Source: a bacterium (GTDB lineage Bacteria > UBP6 > UBA1177). Taken from it: 47,072 bases of DNA. Under the pieces are notes generated by a model. That model saw only the letters and a program-made list of their open reading frames with translations, ran no database searches and was not told the DNA's origin. Shown one piece after another: positions 23,493-32,835 of this stretch (its first letter is position 1; every line of letters begins with the position of its first letter). A program made the position numbers and the translations under genes. The stretch lies in assembly GCA_022703485.1 (NCBI GenBank), contig JAKLDO010000015.1:1-47072 (forward strand), given 5' to 3'.

Positions 23493-24138
23493 TAATTTTG
23501 TATGGCTGTTTTCAGCTTTTTTTACGGCTCTTTTTGGGATTTCATGCTCAAACGAATATCAGATAGAACCGTTTGATTACAAAGCTGAGTATGACAGGGT
23601 TAGCAAAACTAAGTCAAGTGAGGTTAAAAACAGAAAGGACATCGAACTTTCAGATCTGGCACAGAGAAAGTCAAACTATCGTTATTCCGCGGTAGGTAAA
23701 AAAGATCCTTTCAGAAGTTATTTCGGAGATGTCGCAAGTCTGAACAAGGACAAAGAAATAGTAAGTGAGCTTCAGAAATTCGATGTAACTGATCTCAGGC
23801 TTACAGCGATAATATGGGGTGTAACAGAACCGAGAGTTGTCATCGTGGCTCCTGATGGAAAGAGTTATATTGTAAAAGGTGGAAGTTTTATAGGCAAAAA
23901 CTGGGGGAAAATCAGCAGAATACTGCCTGATAAGATTGAAATAATTGAAACATATAAAGATCCTCTAGGAAGAAAGATACTTAATAAACTTTATCTTGAA
24001 CTTCCGATAAAGACCATCCTTCAGGAGTCGGCGGCACCTGTTGAAGATCAGCCCCTTCCCGATGAAGGAAAAACTAAGAAAAATGATGCAGGAAAAGATC
24101 CTGCTGAAAATGAAAATAATGACAAATTGAGTAACTAA
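23482..24138 (+). CDS. pilP: Type IV pilus assembly lipoprotein PilP
   Basis: 218 residues from ATG 23482, chosen because GGAGG lies five bases upstream and because it begins a lipoprotein signal with lipobox FGISC (Cys22); a longer open frame inside pilO has no such features. The HR domain contains the family motif GKKDPFRSYF and LRLTAIIWGVTEPRVVIVAPDGKSY. PilP bridges PilN/PilO in the inner membrane and the secretin PilQ. The Lys/Asp/Asn-rich C-terminal tail is not conserved. pilQ follows after 18 bases. Confidence 0.93.
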   Translation: MRNNNFVWLFSAFFTALFGISCSNEYQIEPFDYKAEYDRVSKTKSSEVKNRKDIELSDLAQRKSNYRYSAVGKKDPFRSYFGDVASLNKDKEIVSELQKFDVTDLRLTAIIWGVTEPRVVIVAPDGKSYIVKGGSFIGKNWGKISRILPDKIEIIETYKDPLGRKILNKLYLELPIKTILQESAAPVEDQPLPDEGKTKKNDAGKDPAENENNDKLSN

Positions 24139-24156
24139 TACAGGACGGAGCTTGAA

Positions 24157-26601
24157 ATGAAGAGTCTCAGGTTATCTTTCGTTCTTATGCTGATCGTTTC
24201 AGCGATAACGATCTCTGCTTTTGCAGGAAACAAGAACGCTTCTTTATCTCTCGAAATTGACGGCAGGAGAACAGTGGTATCGGAATCTTTTGCAAAAACC
24301 TTTTTCAAAGTGGATGAAAATGCGCTTGAGATCATCGGACTTGGTGATACAACCGCTGATATTCAGGATGTAAAGGTTCAAAATGGAACTGTAAAAGGAA
24401 AATCCGCAACTTTATTCTCTATGCAGCTCAATGGAAGAAATTCTGTTGTGGAGATAGACAGTAAAGGTTCAGGAACGGTAAAAGTGGGAGAACTGGAGAA
24501 GCTGGTCAGTCTCGGTGAGCAGAAGACTTTGAGTGAAGGTCATGTGGCAATGGAAAAAAGTCCGGGTTCGATCAGGTTCTCTTTCTCTAATGAACCGGAA
24601 GGAATAAGGTTCTTTTCCCTTAAAGGCCCGGACAGACTGGTTTTTGACTTCATAGGAATAAAAGGTTCGATAAAAAGTGCCCCCGGACTGAGAAGTGCTA
24701 ATCATCCTTCCGGGTTCAGAGTTGTAATTGAAAAGGACATTCCTCAGTATTTTACAATTTTAAAGGATAAAGGATATCTTTTCAGTGTCGAGGGAAGAAA
24801 CGAATTTGCTTCTTTTTCTTCAGTGTCTGCTAATAAAATTACTAAAACAGATGTGAAGATCGAAGAAAAAGATGAGATAAAGACTGAAGAGACCGTTCCG
24901 CAGGTTGAAAAGACTGAAATAACCGGACTAGCTTTTATCGGAGAAGACCCGGAGATACTCAAGATCAAATCAAGCAAGCCCCTTAAAATAAACAAAACAG
25001 TTGAAGGAAAGAAAATTGATATAGTCATAAAGGATGCATTTATCGCCAAAGAGAAGGAACAGGTTGTTGATGCCTCTTCTTTGAATGGTCCGGTAACAGA
25101 AATAGCCATTTATAATGAAAAAGGGAATGTTAGAGTTCTTGCAAGAATGAAGAGTGAGAATTTTGATATTTCTTTTGATGAATCTACAACCGGCAGTGAA
25201 TTTGTTTTCAAGAATAAGAAAAATGAACCTGCTCAGGCGGTTGCAGGATACAGTGAAGCTCAGATCGTCCGTGTTCCTCAGACAGCTGTGGGACAGGATG
25301 GCGAGTCTATGGATAAAGTCGGTGCCGTGAAGATGGACGAAGAGGTTGTTCAGTATACAGGCAAGAAGATAAATCTTGATTTTAAGGAAGTTGATATTCT
25401 TGATATACTTAGACTTATGGCTGATATAAGTAAGCTCAACATTATCGCTGGCGATGATGTTAAAGGTACTGTCACTGTAAGACTTGTTGATATTCCGTGG
25501 GATGAAGCGCTTGATGTAATATTGAAAAGTAAATCGCTGGGTAAAGAAAGGTTCGGCAACATAATAAGAGTTGCAACCGTTAGAACAATGCAGAGAGAAA
25601 AGGAAGAGGAACTTGCTAAGAAGACCGCCCAGAAAAAACTTGAACCTGTAAAAGTTAGACTTATTCCTGTTAACTATGCAATGGCTGATGATCTATCCAA
25701 ACAGTTGAAAGAGCTTTTAACGGATAGAGGAACTGTAAGCGTCGATGCCAGAACTAATGTTCTCATTATTAAAGATGTTGAAGAAACACTTGACAAAGCT
25801 GAACAGCTTGTTGAGTATCTTGATACACAGACTCCGCAGGTACTTATTGAAGCAAGGATTGTTGAAGCAACTTCAACAGCCGCACTTGGTCTCGGTATAG
25901 AATGGGGTACGAACCATACTTATACTGATGCCAACGGTCATCCAACAGGTGTGGTTTTTCCGTATAATATGGGTGTGGGCGGCAGCGTTTCAGTGCCTGG
26001 GCCTGCTGATAGAACCGGGGCCTTGGGATTTTCTTTCGGAAGCGTAGGAATGATAAATGATCTTAATCTTACGCTTAATGTAATGGAGTCTGAAGGTAAA
26101 ATAAAAATAGTAAGTTCACCTAAGGTTGCGACACTTGATAATACTGAAGCGATGATTCAGCAGGGAGTAAGCATACCCATCACTACAAGAGGTACAGGGG
26201 GCGATGTAACTACAAAATATATAGATGCCACTCTTGTTCTTAAAACGACACCGCATATTACTGCTGACGGATCGATTCTTCTCAGTCTTGAGATCAACAA
26301 GAGCGAACCTGACTGGTCGAATGCAAATTACCTTGGGGAGCCTTCAATAATCAAAAAAGAGGCCAAGACGGAAATACTTGTAAAAAGTGGCGACACTGTT
26401 GTCATCGGCGGAGTTTATACAAACAAGACTTCAATTACAAAGAGAGGTGTTCCTCTGCTTTCAGCAATTCCGATACTAGGATGGCTGTTTAAGTCAGAAG
26501 AAAGTAAAGTTGAAAGAAGTGAGTTGCTGATATTCCTCACTCCCAGGATAATGAATAAAGTGAAATCAACAATCCCGTTGATAAAGAACGAAGCGGAGTG
26601 A
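24157..26601 (+). CDS. pilQ: Type IV pilus secretin PilQ
   Basis: 814 residues. Outer-membrane channel through which the pilus is extruded. Order: signal peptide (LSFVLMLIVSAITISAFA), AMIN-type beta domains in the first 330 residues, an STN domain at about 400-460 (INLDFKEVDILDILRLMADI), secretin-N (VRLIPVNYAMADDLSKQLKE, ARTNVLIIKD), and the secretin core from about 558 (TPQVLIEARIVEAT) to SELLIFLTPRIMN. Length and order fit the family. Last of the pil genes in the operon; aroB follows 66 bases later. Confidence 0.96.
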   Translation: MKSLRLSFVLMLIVSAITISAFAGNKNASLSLEIDGRRTVVSESFAKTFFKVDENALEIIGLGDTTADIQDVKVQNGTVKGKSATLFSMQLNGRNSVVEIDSKGSGTVKVGELEKLVSLGEQKTLSEGHVAMEKSPGSIRFSFSNEPEGIRFFSLKGPDRLVFDFIGIKGSIKSAPGLRSANHPSGFRVVIEKDIPQYFTILKDKGYLFSVEGRNEFASFSSVSANKITKTDVKIEEKDEIKTEETVPQVEKTEITGLAFIGEDPEILKIKSSKPLKINKTVEGKKIDIVIKDAFIAKEKEQVVDASSLNGPVTEIAIYNEKGNVRVLARMKSENFDISFDESTTGSEFVFKNKKNEPAQAVAGYSEAQIVRVPQTAVGQDGESMDKVGAVKMDEEVVQYTGKKINLDFKEVDILDILRLMADISKLNIIAGDDVKGTVTVRLVDIPWDEALDVILKSKSLGKERFGNIIRVATVRTMQREKEEELAKKTAQKKLEPVKVRLIPVNYAMADDLSKQLKELLTDRGTVSVDARTNVLIIKDVEETLDKAEQLVEYLDTQTPQVLIEARIVEATSTAALGLGIEWGTNHTYTDANGHPTGVVFPYNMGVGGSVSVPGPADRTGALGFSFGSVGMINDLNLTLNVMESEGKIKIVSSPKVATLDNTEAMIQQGVSIPITTRGTGGDVTTKYIDATLVLKTTPHITADGSILLSLEINKSEPDWSNANYLGEPSIIKKEAKTEILVKSGDTVVIGGVYTNKTSITKRGVPLLSAIPILGWLFKSEESKVERSELLIFLTPRIMNKVKSTIPLIKNEAE

Positions 26602-26667
26602 TGTTTGTTTTTTGTCCCGGTAGAGGGATGTGTTCATTGAAAACAGAGATAAAGCAGAGGTTTTGAG

Positions 26668-27666
26668 GTGAAACTGTCATTTTCGGTTAAATACCGGACA
26701 GAGGTCATTTTTCTAAAAAGGATATCTGATCTGTGGAGAGATGTTGATGGGGTTGACATCTGTTTTTTAATAGACAGTTCACTGAAAACAAAATTTCAGG
26801 ATCTACCATGTGAACGGGTGTATTATTTTTCCGGAGAGAAGGATAAGCATCTTTCAAAAGCCGAAAGCTGTTTCGAATGGCTGATTGAATGCAAAGCCGG
26901 TAGGAAAACCGTGCTTGCTGTCATAGGTGGTGGTGCTACAACAGATTTTGGAGCATTTGTTGCATCAGTCTACAATAGAGGAATGGAGCTTGTTCTTGTT
27001 CCTACAACACTATTGTCTGCTGTGGACAGTGCTATCGGCGGGAAGACAGCTGTAAATTTTGTAGCCAAGAATCTTATTGGAAGTTATTACCCGGCCTCAA
27101 AGGTTATCATAGTTAAAGAGTTCTTTGATTCTCTTGATATGAAGATGATAAGATCGGGAAAAGCTGAAATGATCAAGGTTGCGCTCCTGAACAATGGCAG
27201 ACTGCTGGAAAAGGTGCTGTCGGGTGAGGATCTTCTTAATGAGGAGTGTATATCTCTTGCGATAATGGAAAAGTATGAGATAATACGATCTGATGTTACA
27301 GATACTTCAGGTAAAAGGATGGTTCTTAACTGGGGGCATACTTTCGGGCATGCTATCGAAAGGTACAGCGGAGCTCCTCACGGACTCGCTATTGCTGCCG
27401 GAATGGTTCTGATGCAGAAATATTCGGCGTATCTCGGGTACAGATCTTTTCCTTATGAAGAGCTCGAGAAGATGCTGAAACTTCACGGTATAGAACATGA
27501 CCTTCTGCTTTATGTGAAAGATAGTAAATGGTTGAAATTTATTGCATTGGACAAAAAAAGGAATTTAGAGGAGATTTCAATGGTATACCTGAAGGATTCG
27601 GGTTGTGCCGGAGTTATAAACAGGAATTTGAATGACATATTGAAGGATTTGGAGGAATTAAGATGA
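26668..27666 (+). CDS. aroB: 3-dehydroquinate synthase
   Basis: 332 residues. Second enzyme of the shikimate pathway: converts DAHP to 3-dehydroquinate using NAD and a divalent metal. Seen: GEKDKHLSKAE, the NAD-binding VIGGGATTDFGAFVAS, VPTTLLSAVDSAIGGKTAVN, KNLIGSYYP, GKAEMIKVALL and the metal-site NWGHTFGHAIE. A little short at the N-terminus but complete in its catalytic parts. It starts with GTG 26668 after AGAGG. pilMNOPQ is often followed by aroK-aroB in Proteobacteria; here aroK is missing from the set. Overlaps the next gene by four bases. Confidence 0.95.
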   Translation: MKLSFSVKYRTEVIFLKRISDLWRDVDGVDICFLIDSSLKTKFQDLPCERVYYFSGEKDKHLSKAESCFEWLIECKAGRKTVLAVIGGGATTDFGAFVASVYNRGMELVLVPTTLLSAVDSAIGGKTAVNFVAKNLIGSYYPASKVIIVKEFFDSLDMKMIRSGKAEMIKVALLNNGRLLEKVLSGEDLLNEECISLAIMEKYEIIRSDVTDTSGKRMVLNWGHTFGHAIERYSGAPHGLAIAAGMVLMQKYSAYLGYRSFPYEELEKMLKLHGIEHDLLLYVKDSKWLKFIALDKKRNLEEISMVYLKDSGCAGVINRNLNDILKDLEELR

Positions 27667-28646
27667 GAAAGATTTTCATTCTTACTCTGATTGCTGTTGC
27701 AATGTTGCTGGGTGCATGCGTAGAGCAGCATAACAGGGTCGTACTTGACAAGTTCGTGCCCATTTCGATTCAGGATCAATGTGCTCTAAAAGCCGGAGGT
27801 GACAAATACTACACATCGGGTGATATCGATCTGGCTTTTACTGACAGGTATATTCTTCCTTTCCAGATTACAAACTATATATCATCCTCAATTGTTAGTG
27901 ATACTGGGTCAAAGGATGCACCTATTTCAAGTGCAGAAACCAATATGTATTATGTTAAATGGGCGGAAGTTAAATATGAATTCCATCCTGATGCGGGATT
28001 AGATGCTTCTCTGTGGGATGGAAAGCGAATAGAGGTCCATGGTGTTGTCGCAACGCCTGAAGGTGGTCAGAATGTCGGCGCAGTAGACATATTTTCTGAG
28101 GAGCAGGCAAGAGACCTTCTTGCCCATGTGGGTGATATTGACTGGGTTGCTTTTCCGCTGATAATAAAAATGAAGATAATTGGAGAAATAACTGACGGCA
28201 CAGAAATAGAAACAAACCAGCTTAATTTTAATCTGGTCCCATGGTTTGGCGAATCTATTCAGATGGGTTCAACATATTATGAGCCGGAAGGAGGTTTCCC
28301 GGATACAGCTGAAAAGCCGGCGATATGTGCTGAATGGGAGACCATAAAAGTGATGTGCGCTTTTGAAGAACCGGTTGTCAATGGCTGTTTCACAGGTCAG
28401 GATGCTGCAATGACAAACTGTTACGGGGGAGATACTTCATGGCAGAAGTATATAGCCACATCAAGATGCCATCTTGACCCGGCAGTCTCCGATTGTTATT
28501 ACCCGGGATATGCCGCTGCAGGAGTTGTTGAAGTTGTTTTTAACAAATATAAGAAGAGTCCCACAGATAAAGGATACTACTGGTGCTGTCCTGGAACAGA
28601 ACCGGAAGAGCCTAAGGAATGTCAGGAATCTGGAACTGAAGAGTAG
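27663..28646 (+). CDS. Hypothetical lipoprotein coupled to aroB
   Basis: 327 residues. Signal peptide with lipobox LLGAC (Cys19), then a mature protein of beta-rich appearance that I do not recognise. The early segment (VPISIQDQCALKAGGDKYYTSG, IDLAFTDRYILPFQITNYI) resembles uncharacterised lipoproteins of Deltaproteobacteria-type genomes. Many Cys in the last third (VMCAFEEPVVNGCF, CYYPGY, WCCPG) suggest disulfides. Its ATG overlaps the aroB stop (ATGA), so it is translated with aroB at the end of the pil operon; a role in pilus or envelope biology is possible but unproven. Confidence 0.85.
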   Translation: MRKIFILTLIAVAMLLGACVEQHNRVVLDKFVPISIQDQCALKAGGDKYYTSGDIDLAFTDRYILPFQITNYISSSIVSDTGSKDAPISSAETNMYYVKWAEVKYEFHPDAGLDASLWDGKRIEVHGVVATPEGGQNVGAVDIFSEEQARDLLAHVGDIDWVAFPLIIKMKIIGEITDGTEIETNQLNFNLVPWFGESIQMGSTYYEPEGGFPDTAEKPAICAEWETIKVMCAFEEPVVNGCFTGQDAAMTNCYGGDTSWQKYIATSRCHLDPAVSDCYYPGYAAAGVVEVVFNKYKKSPTDKGYYWCCPGTEPEEPKECQESGTEE

Positions 28647-28747
28647 TTTTAATTTCTTTTATTTTTCACAAAAATCTTGAAAAAGTAACCTCAGGGTGAT
28701 TAAAGTAGTCCAATTTTTGTTCGGTGAACATCTCTATTGAGGTATTT

Positions 28748-30991
28748 ATGCAGAGAATGTCAGAATTAGTTATTAAATACAGATGGGCGGTAATAATATT
28801 TTTTGTTTTCATAACACTTTCTCTGGCCATTCCTTTAAAAGATACGGCCGTGGATCCTGATGTCGAGAACATGCTTCCTCCTGAGATGGGTATCCATCTT
28901 AAAGAGCTGGAAAAGAGGTTCGGGGGGATGGAGATAATTTTTGTCGTTGTTGAATCTGATGATGTTCTGAAACCTTCGATTCTTGAACATATTAATAAAA
29001 TAGCTGATGAGTTAAAGAAAATTGAAGGAGTGGAGCATATAAATTCAATTCCTATGACAGAAACGGACCCTTTTGAAGATGAAAAACCCGTTGAAGGTTC
29101 TCAGGCTGAGTTGAAGGCGAGGGAAGAGCTCAGAAACATGCTCAAAGGCAATGACATGGTAATGGGCACGCTGGTTTCAAAGGATTTTACAGCTTCGGCG
29201 GTACTTGTAAGAATGAAAAATGACGGACACGGTCTTGAAATAACTGAAAAAGTGAGAGCTGTCGTGAACAGCGTCAAGGGTCCGGGCAAGGTGACACTCG
29301 GAGGGATGCCTGTAATAAAACAGCATATTTCCAATGATGTGCCTAAAGACATGATGGTTTTTATGCCTATCGGGATCCTGATAATGCTTATTACCCTGAT
29401 GCTGAGTCTTAAACAGATCAGGGGTGTTATGCTTCCTTTCACTGTGGTGATAATGTCCATTGTGGTTTCAATGGGTCTTGTTCCTCTTTTAGGATGGAAA
29501 ATGACCACTGTCACCATTATTCTCCCTGTCGTGCTAATTGCCGTCGCAAACGGCTATGGGATACACATTATCAGCAGGTATCAGCTTGACAATATGGTCG
29601 CAAAAGGGGGAAAAAGTTCAAGAGAGCTTTCCATCGATGTGTTCAGAGAGCTTTTTTTTCCTGTTCTTCTGACAGGAGTGACCACGATAGCAGGTATGAT
29701 GTGCCTTCTTACTCATACAGTCGTTCCGGCGGCGCAGCTTGGCATACTTTCGTCGATAGGGATATTCTTTGCACTTGTTGCCAGCATTTTTTTCATTCCG
29801 GCAGTTCTTTCAATGATGAAAGTTCCTCAGGTAATGCCTGACAAAGAGGAGAAAAGAGCATTTACCGAGAAAATGCTCAAAAAACTTGCTGTTTTTGTAT
29901 CAAAACACCCCGGGAAGCTCATTATAATTAATATTGTTGTGTCTCTTCTGATGCTGTTCGGTGTTCCGGAAATAATAGTGGATTCAAATCTGGCGGGTTA
30001 TTATCCCGAAGGTCATCCGGTAAGAGAATCCTCCAGTCTTATTAACACGAAGTTCGGCGGTTCACAGGTCATAAGCGTTAATATCAAAGGTGACATAAAA
30101 GATCCTGCGGTACTTAAAAAAATAGACGAAGTCGAACAGAAAATAGCTTCGAACCCGCATGTCGGCAACACTCTTTCAATAGCTAAACTGGTGAAGCTGA
30201 TAACAAAAGGCGCCTACAAAAGTGATGAGGCAGGCTTTGGAAAGGTCCCTGACACGAAAAGTGCGGTTGATTTCTTTCTTGGAAAATACAGTGAAATGGG
30301 AGACCCGGAAGAGCTTAGAAAACTTGTGAACGAAGATTTTACACAGGCTCAGATAATAGCCCAGATCAACAGCGAAAGCAGCGAGACCATCAAGAGAGTT
30401 GTGGAGGAAACGGAACTGCTTATAAAAGATGAGCCTGTTTTTACAGGCATAACTGGTTCGGGTGTCATTTTCAAGGACCTTATCGAAAAGGTCATAGAGG
30501 GACAGGTTGTGTCGCTACTTCTTTCTCTTGTCATTGTCTGTATTCTTGTGATGATGCTTTTCAAGTCACTGACGGCAGGTATTATTGCAGCATTTCCGCT
30601 TATGGTATCTCTTGCCCTCATGTTCGGTCTAATGGGATTTACAGGTGTCACACTTGACATAGCTACAGCTCTGATATCATCTATCGTGATCGGTGTCGGA
30701 GTGGATTACACCATACACTTTCTGTGGAGATACAGGATAGAGATGCAGAAGCACGATGACCCGCAGAAAGCCGTGGAACATACACTTTTTACAGCCGGCA
30801 GAGGCATTGTATATAATGCAGTCAGCGTAATGGTGGGTTTTGTAGTGCTGATGTTCAGTTCATTTCTTCCCATAAGGTTTTTCGGTGCTCTGATAATACT
30901 CAGCATAGGTACATGTCTCATAGGTTCGATAATACTGCTTCCATCTATCTGTATAATTTTCAAACCGGCATTCCTTTCCAAGAAAAGTTGA
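28748..30991 (+). CDS. RND superfamily (MMPL-type) exporter
   Basis: 747 residues from ATG 28748, with GAGG six bases upstream; a GTG 24 bases earlier is less likely. Two repeats, each one helix, a large periplasmic loop and five helices: first helix WAVIIFFVFITLSLAIP, periplasmic block to about 190, helices to about 370, second half from KLIIINIVVSLLMLFGV. Membrane motifs: ANGYGIHIISRY and IVIGVGVDYTIHFLWRYR, where the Asp is a proton-relay candidate, and TGVTTIAGMMCL. MMPL/HpnN-type proteins export lipids or related molecules. Substrate unknown; no adaptor or outer-membrane partner gene is adjacent. Confidence 0.92.
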   Translation: MQRMSELVIKYRWAVIIFFVFITLSLAIPLKDTAVDPDVENMLPPEMGIHLKELEKRFGGMEIIFVVVESDDVLKPSILEHINKIADELKKIEGVEHINSIPMTETDPFEDEKPVEGSQAELKAREELRNMLKGNDMVMGTLVSKDFTASAVLVRMKNDGHGLEITEKVRAVVNSVKGPGKVTLGGMPVIKQHISNDVPKDMMVFMPIGILIMLITLMLSLKQIRGVMLPFTVVIMSIVVSMGLVPLLGWKMTTVTIILPVVLIAVANGYGIHIISRYQLDNMVAKGGKSSRELSIDVFRELFFPVLLTGVTTIAGMMCLLTHTVVPAAQLGILSSIGIFFALVASIFFIPAVLSMMKVPQVMPDKEEKRAFTEKMLKKLAVFVSKHPGKLIIINIVVSLLMLFGVPEIIVDSNLAGYYPEGHPVRESSSLINTKFGGSQVISVNIKGDIKDPAVLKKIDEVEQKIASNPHVGNTLSIAKLVKLITKGAYKSDEAGFGKVPDTKSAVDFFLGKYSEMGDPEELRKLVNEDFTQAQIIAQINSESSETIKRVVEETELLIKDEPVFTGITGSGVIFKDLIEKVIEGQVVSLLLSLVIVCILVMMLFKSLTAGIIAAFPLMVSLALMFGLMGFTGVTLDIATALISSIVIGVGVDYTIHFLWRYRIEMQKHDDPQKAVEHTLFTAGRGIVYNAVSVMVGFVVLMFSSFLPIRFFGALIILSIGTCLIGSIILLPSICIIFKPAFLSKKS

Positions 30992-31063
30992 CTATAGCCT
31001 ACAAAATTTGACTCCGGCATTTTTAAGTGTTAAGTTGCAGCATATTACTGCGGAGCGGTCCAG

Positions 31064-31693
31064 GTGCGTTCTTATTCTAAGTCATTAATAAAAAAAGAGT
31101 TTGTCGCAGAGATGTCAGCATCTGACGGTGACAGTTTCATTGCAAAGGTGCGCAGGGAAAGATTCAATGACTGGCTTGCCGGAGCGGAAGATGGAATGCC
31201 TGAAGCTCTTTTTCTTGCGGGCTTGTGCTATTTTGAAGGTGCAGGCGTTGAAAGAGACCGGAAAAGGGCTGTAAAGTATTTTAAACAGGCCGCTGTCAGC
31301 GGACTTGCTGCGGCACAGTGTGTTCTTGGAGACTGTTACGCAGGAGGCACCGGCGTTATAAAAAATAATAAAAATGCATTCAAATGGTTTAAACTTTCTG
31401 CGGATCAGGGCTTTGCAGAAGCTCAGTTCGCACTGGGCACTGCCTATGCGGCTGGTCTGGGTGTGAATGAAAACGGGGAAGAAGCTTTCAAATGGTTCTT
31501 TCTTGCCGCTTCCCGTGGACTTGCAGAAGGTGAAAATGCTCTCGGGATGTGCTACGAATACGGTTATGGTATTGAAAAAGATATCGGAACAGCTATGAAA
31601 TGGTATAGATGCGCCGCTTCTCAGGGGCTTGAAGAAGGTATTGCAAATCATTCAAGGCTTGTAAACGGGAATTGCAGGAAGATGGACTGCTGA
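31064..31693 (+). CDS. Sel1-repeat protein
   Basis: 209 residues with about four Sel1-like (TPR-related) repeats of 36 residues: ALFLAGLCYFEGAGVERDRK, AAAQCVLGDCYAGGTGV, AEAQFALGTAYAAGLGV, GENALGMCYEYGYGIEKD, each followed by A-x-KW(F/Y)xxAAxxG. These form a solenoid for protein-protein contacts. No signal peptide is evident, so probably cytoplasmic. Starts with GTG 31064, with GGAG about nine bases upstream; an ATG at 31112 is the alternative. Converges on the small membrane protein gene at 31695. Confidence 0.88.
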   Translation: MRSYSKSLIKKEFVAEMSASDGDSFIAKVRRERFNDWLAGAEDGMPEALFLAGLCYFEGAGVERDRKRAVKYFKQAAVSGLAAAQCVLGDCYAGGTGVIKNNKNAFKWFKLSADQGFAEAQFALGTAYAAGLGVNENGEEAFKWFFLAASRGLAEGENALGMCYEYGYGIEKDIGTAMKWYRCAASQGLEEGIANHSRLVNGNCRKMDC

Positions 31694-31694
31694 T

Positions 31695-32003
31695 CTAATT
31701 TCTGTGATATTTCTTCATTTCCTCGTTGGTTATCACCCCTTTTTTCTTCTTTTTTTCATTCAGTTTCCTGATGTCCTCATTGGTGTAGACCTTTTTCTTG
31801 GGAAAGAATTTGTCTGTTGAAGGAATGACTGTGTTTACCGGTTTCTCGCTTTCCTCAGGCGTTGTGATATTGCCTGCTGTTTCATCTTTTTGCGCAGCCC
31901 GGCCTCTTTCGATAGCTTTCTGTCTTTCAAAGTGCTCGTAAACTTTATATCCCGCAAATCCCGCAATAGAGATGATCCAAACTATCAGCAGTATTTTTTT
32001 CAT
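31695..32003 (-). CDS. Small bitopic membrane protein
   Basis: 102 residues. One N-terminal transmembrane helix (ILLIVWIISIAGFAGYKVY) followed by a hydrophilic Lys/Glu-rich tail ending YTNEDIRKLNEKKKKKG and TNEEMKKYHRN. The repeated (Y)TNE(D/E)(I/M)+K is notable but no family is recognised. The ATG starts one base after the TGA of the Lgt-like gene with GGGAG inside that gene, so the two are coupled. Last gene of the mla operon. Confidence 0.8.
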   Translation of the reverse strand: MKKILLIVWIISIAGFAGYKVYEHFERQKAIERGRAAQKDETAGNITTPEESEKPVNTVIPSTDKFFPKKKVYTNEDIRKLNEKKKKKGVITNEEMKKYHRN

Positions 32004-32004
32004 G

Positions 32005-32823
32005 TCAGATCTCCCTGACCTTTACCATGACATACACGCCGAGCATTATAAGTGTCACTTCCATGTACTGTCCTATGGTGAACGGGGTTCCGAATACAAG
32101 AGGTTCCTCTCTGTGGAACTCGATGATGAAATTTATCAGTCCGTAACCGGCAAGCATTGTGCCGATGATGATGTTTCTGCCAATTTTGAAAATGTTCATG
32201 ACAAGAAGCACAAGGAAAAGAGAGAGCATTGATATTACAAGTATGATCTGTGAAGGGTAGACGGGAAGCGATTCAACGAACCTCGAAACAAGACCGTACT
32301 TTGCATAGTGGTATTTCGATGCATGGCTCGCAGGAGGGTATGTAAGAGCGAATTTTCCGTCATAAAGCTTTCCGAAGCAGCATCCCTCCATAAAGCAGTT
32401 CACCCTTGTAACAGCGGCGAACAGAGGGAAAGGATAAAGAATTCCGAACATCACTTTCTTTGAGTCTTTTATGAAGAATATCAGCACTATTGCAAGCACG
32501 GTCAAGCCGCCGGTAATTGAAAAACCCTTGAATACCATTCCGAGAACATTGAGGAACACATTCATGTTTGTTATCTTTTCAAGAATGCCGAACAGTTTCT
32601 TAATGAATGGAATAAGTTCTCCGGAAATTGTAAAAATAATAAGAGGCGAGATCACGGAGCCTGTAAAAGAATATGCGGCGACTTTTATGAGCAGTCTGTA
32701 ATTCTCACGGATGTTTATGTATCTTCTCAGCACGATGACCCAGAGCGTTATTGCAACTGCAAAGATCACGGGCGCTGAATATGTGTTGAGGTTGACCACT
32801 CCGCCGGAAAGCCAGTTAAGCAT
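32005..32823 (-). CDS. Prolipoprotein diacylglyceryl transferase-like membrane protein
   Basis: 272 residues with about seven transmembrane helices. It matches the Lgt family in the block RVNCFMEGCCFGKLYDG (Arg plus the GCxxGCCxG-type loop common in non-enteric Lgt), SLPVYPSQIIL, and INFIIEFHREEP (Arg/Glu motif near the end). Lgt moves diacylglycerol from phosphatidylglycerol to prolipoprotein Cys. The sequence is divergent and could be an Lgt paralogue using another substrate. AGGAGA precedes the ATG. It lies 12 bases after mlaD, so its job may be tied to phospholipid transport. Confidence 0.8.
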   Translation of the reverse strand: MLNWLSGGVVNLNTYSAPVIFAVAITLWVIVLRRYINIRENYRLLIKVAAYSFTGSVISPLIIFTISGELIPFIKKLFGILEKITNMNVFLNVLGMVFKGFSITGGLTVLAIVLIFFIKDSKKVMFGILYPFPLFAAVTRVNCFMEGCCFGKLYDGKFALTYPPASHASKYHYAKYGLVSRFVESLPVYPSQIILVISMLSLFLVLLVMNIFKIGRNIIIGTMLAGYGLINFIIEFHREEPLVFGTPFTIGQYMEVTLIMLGVYVMVKVREI

Positions 32824-32835
32824 AGCTTCTCCTTT

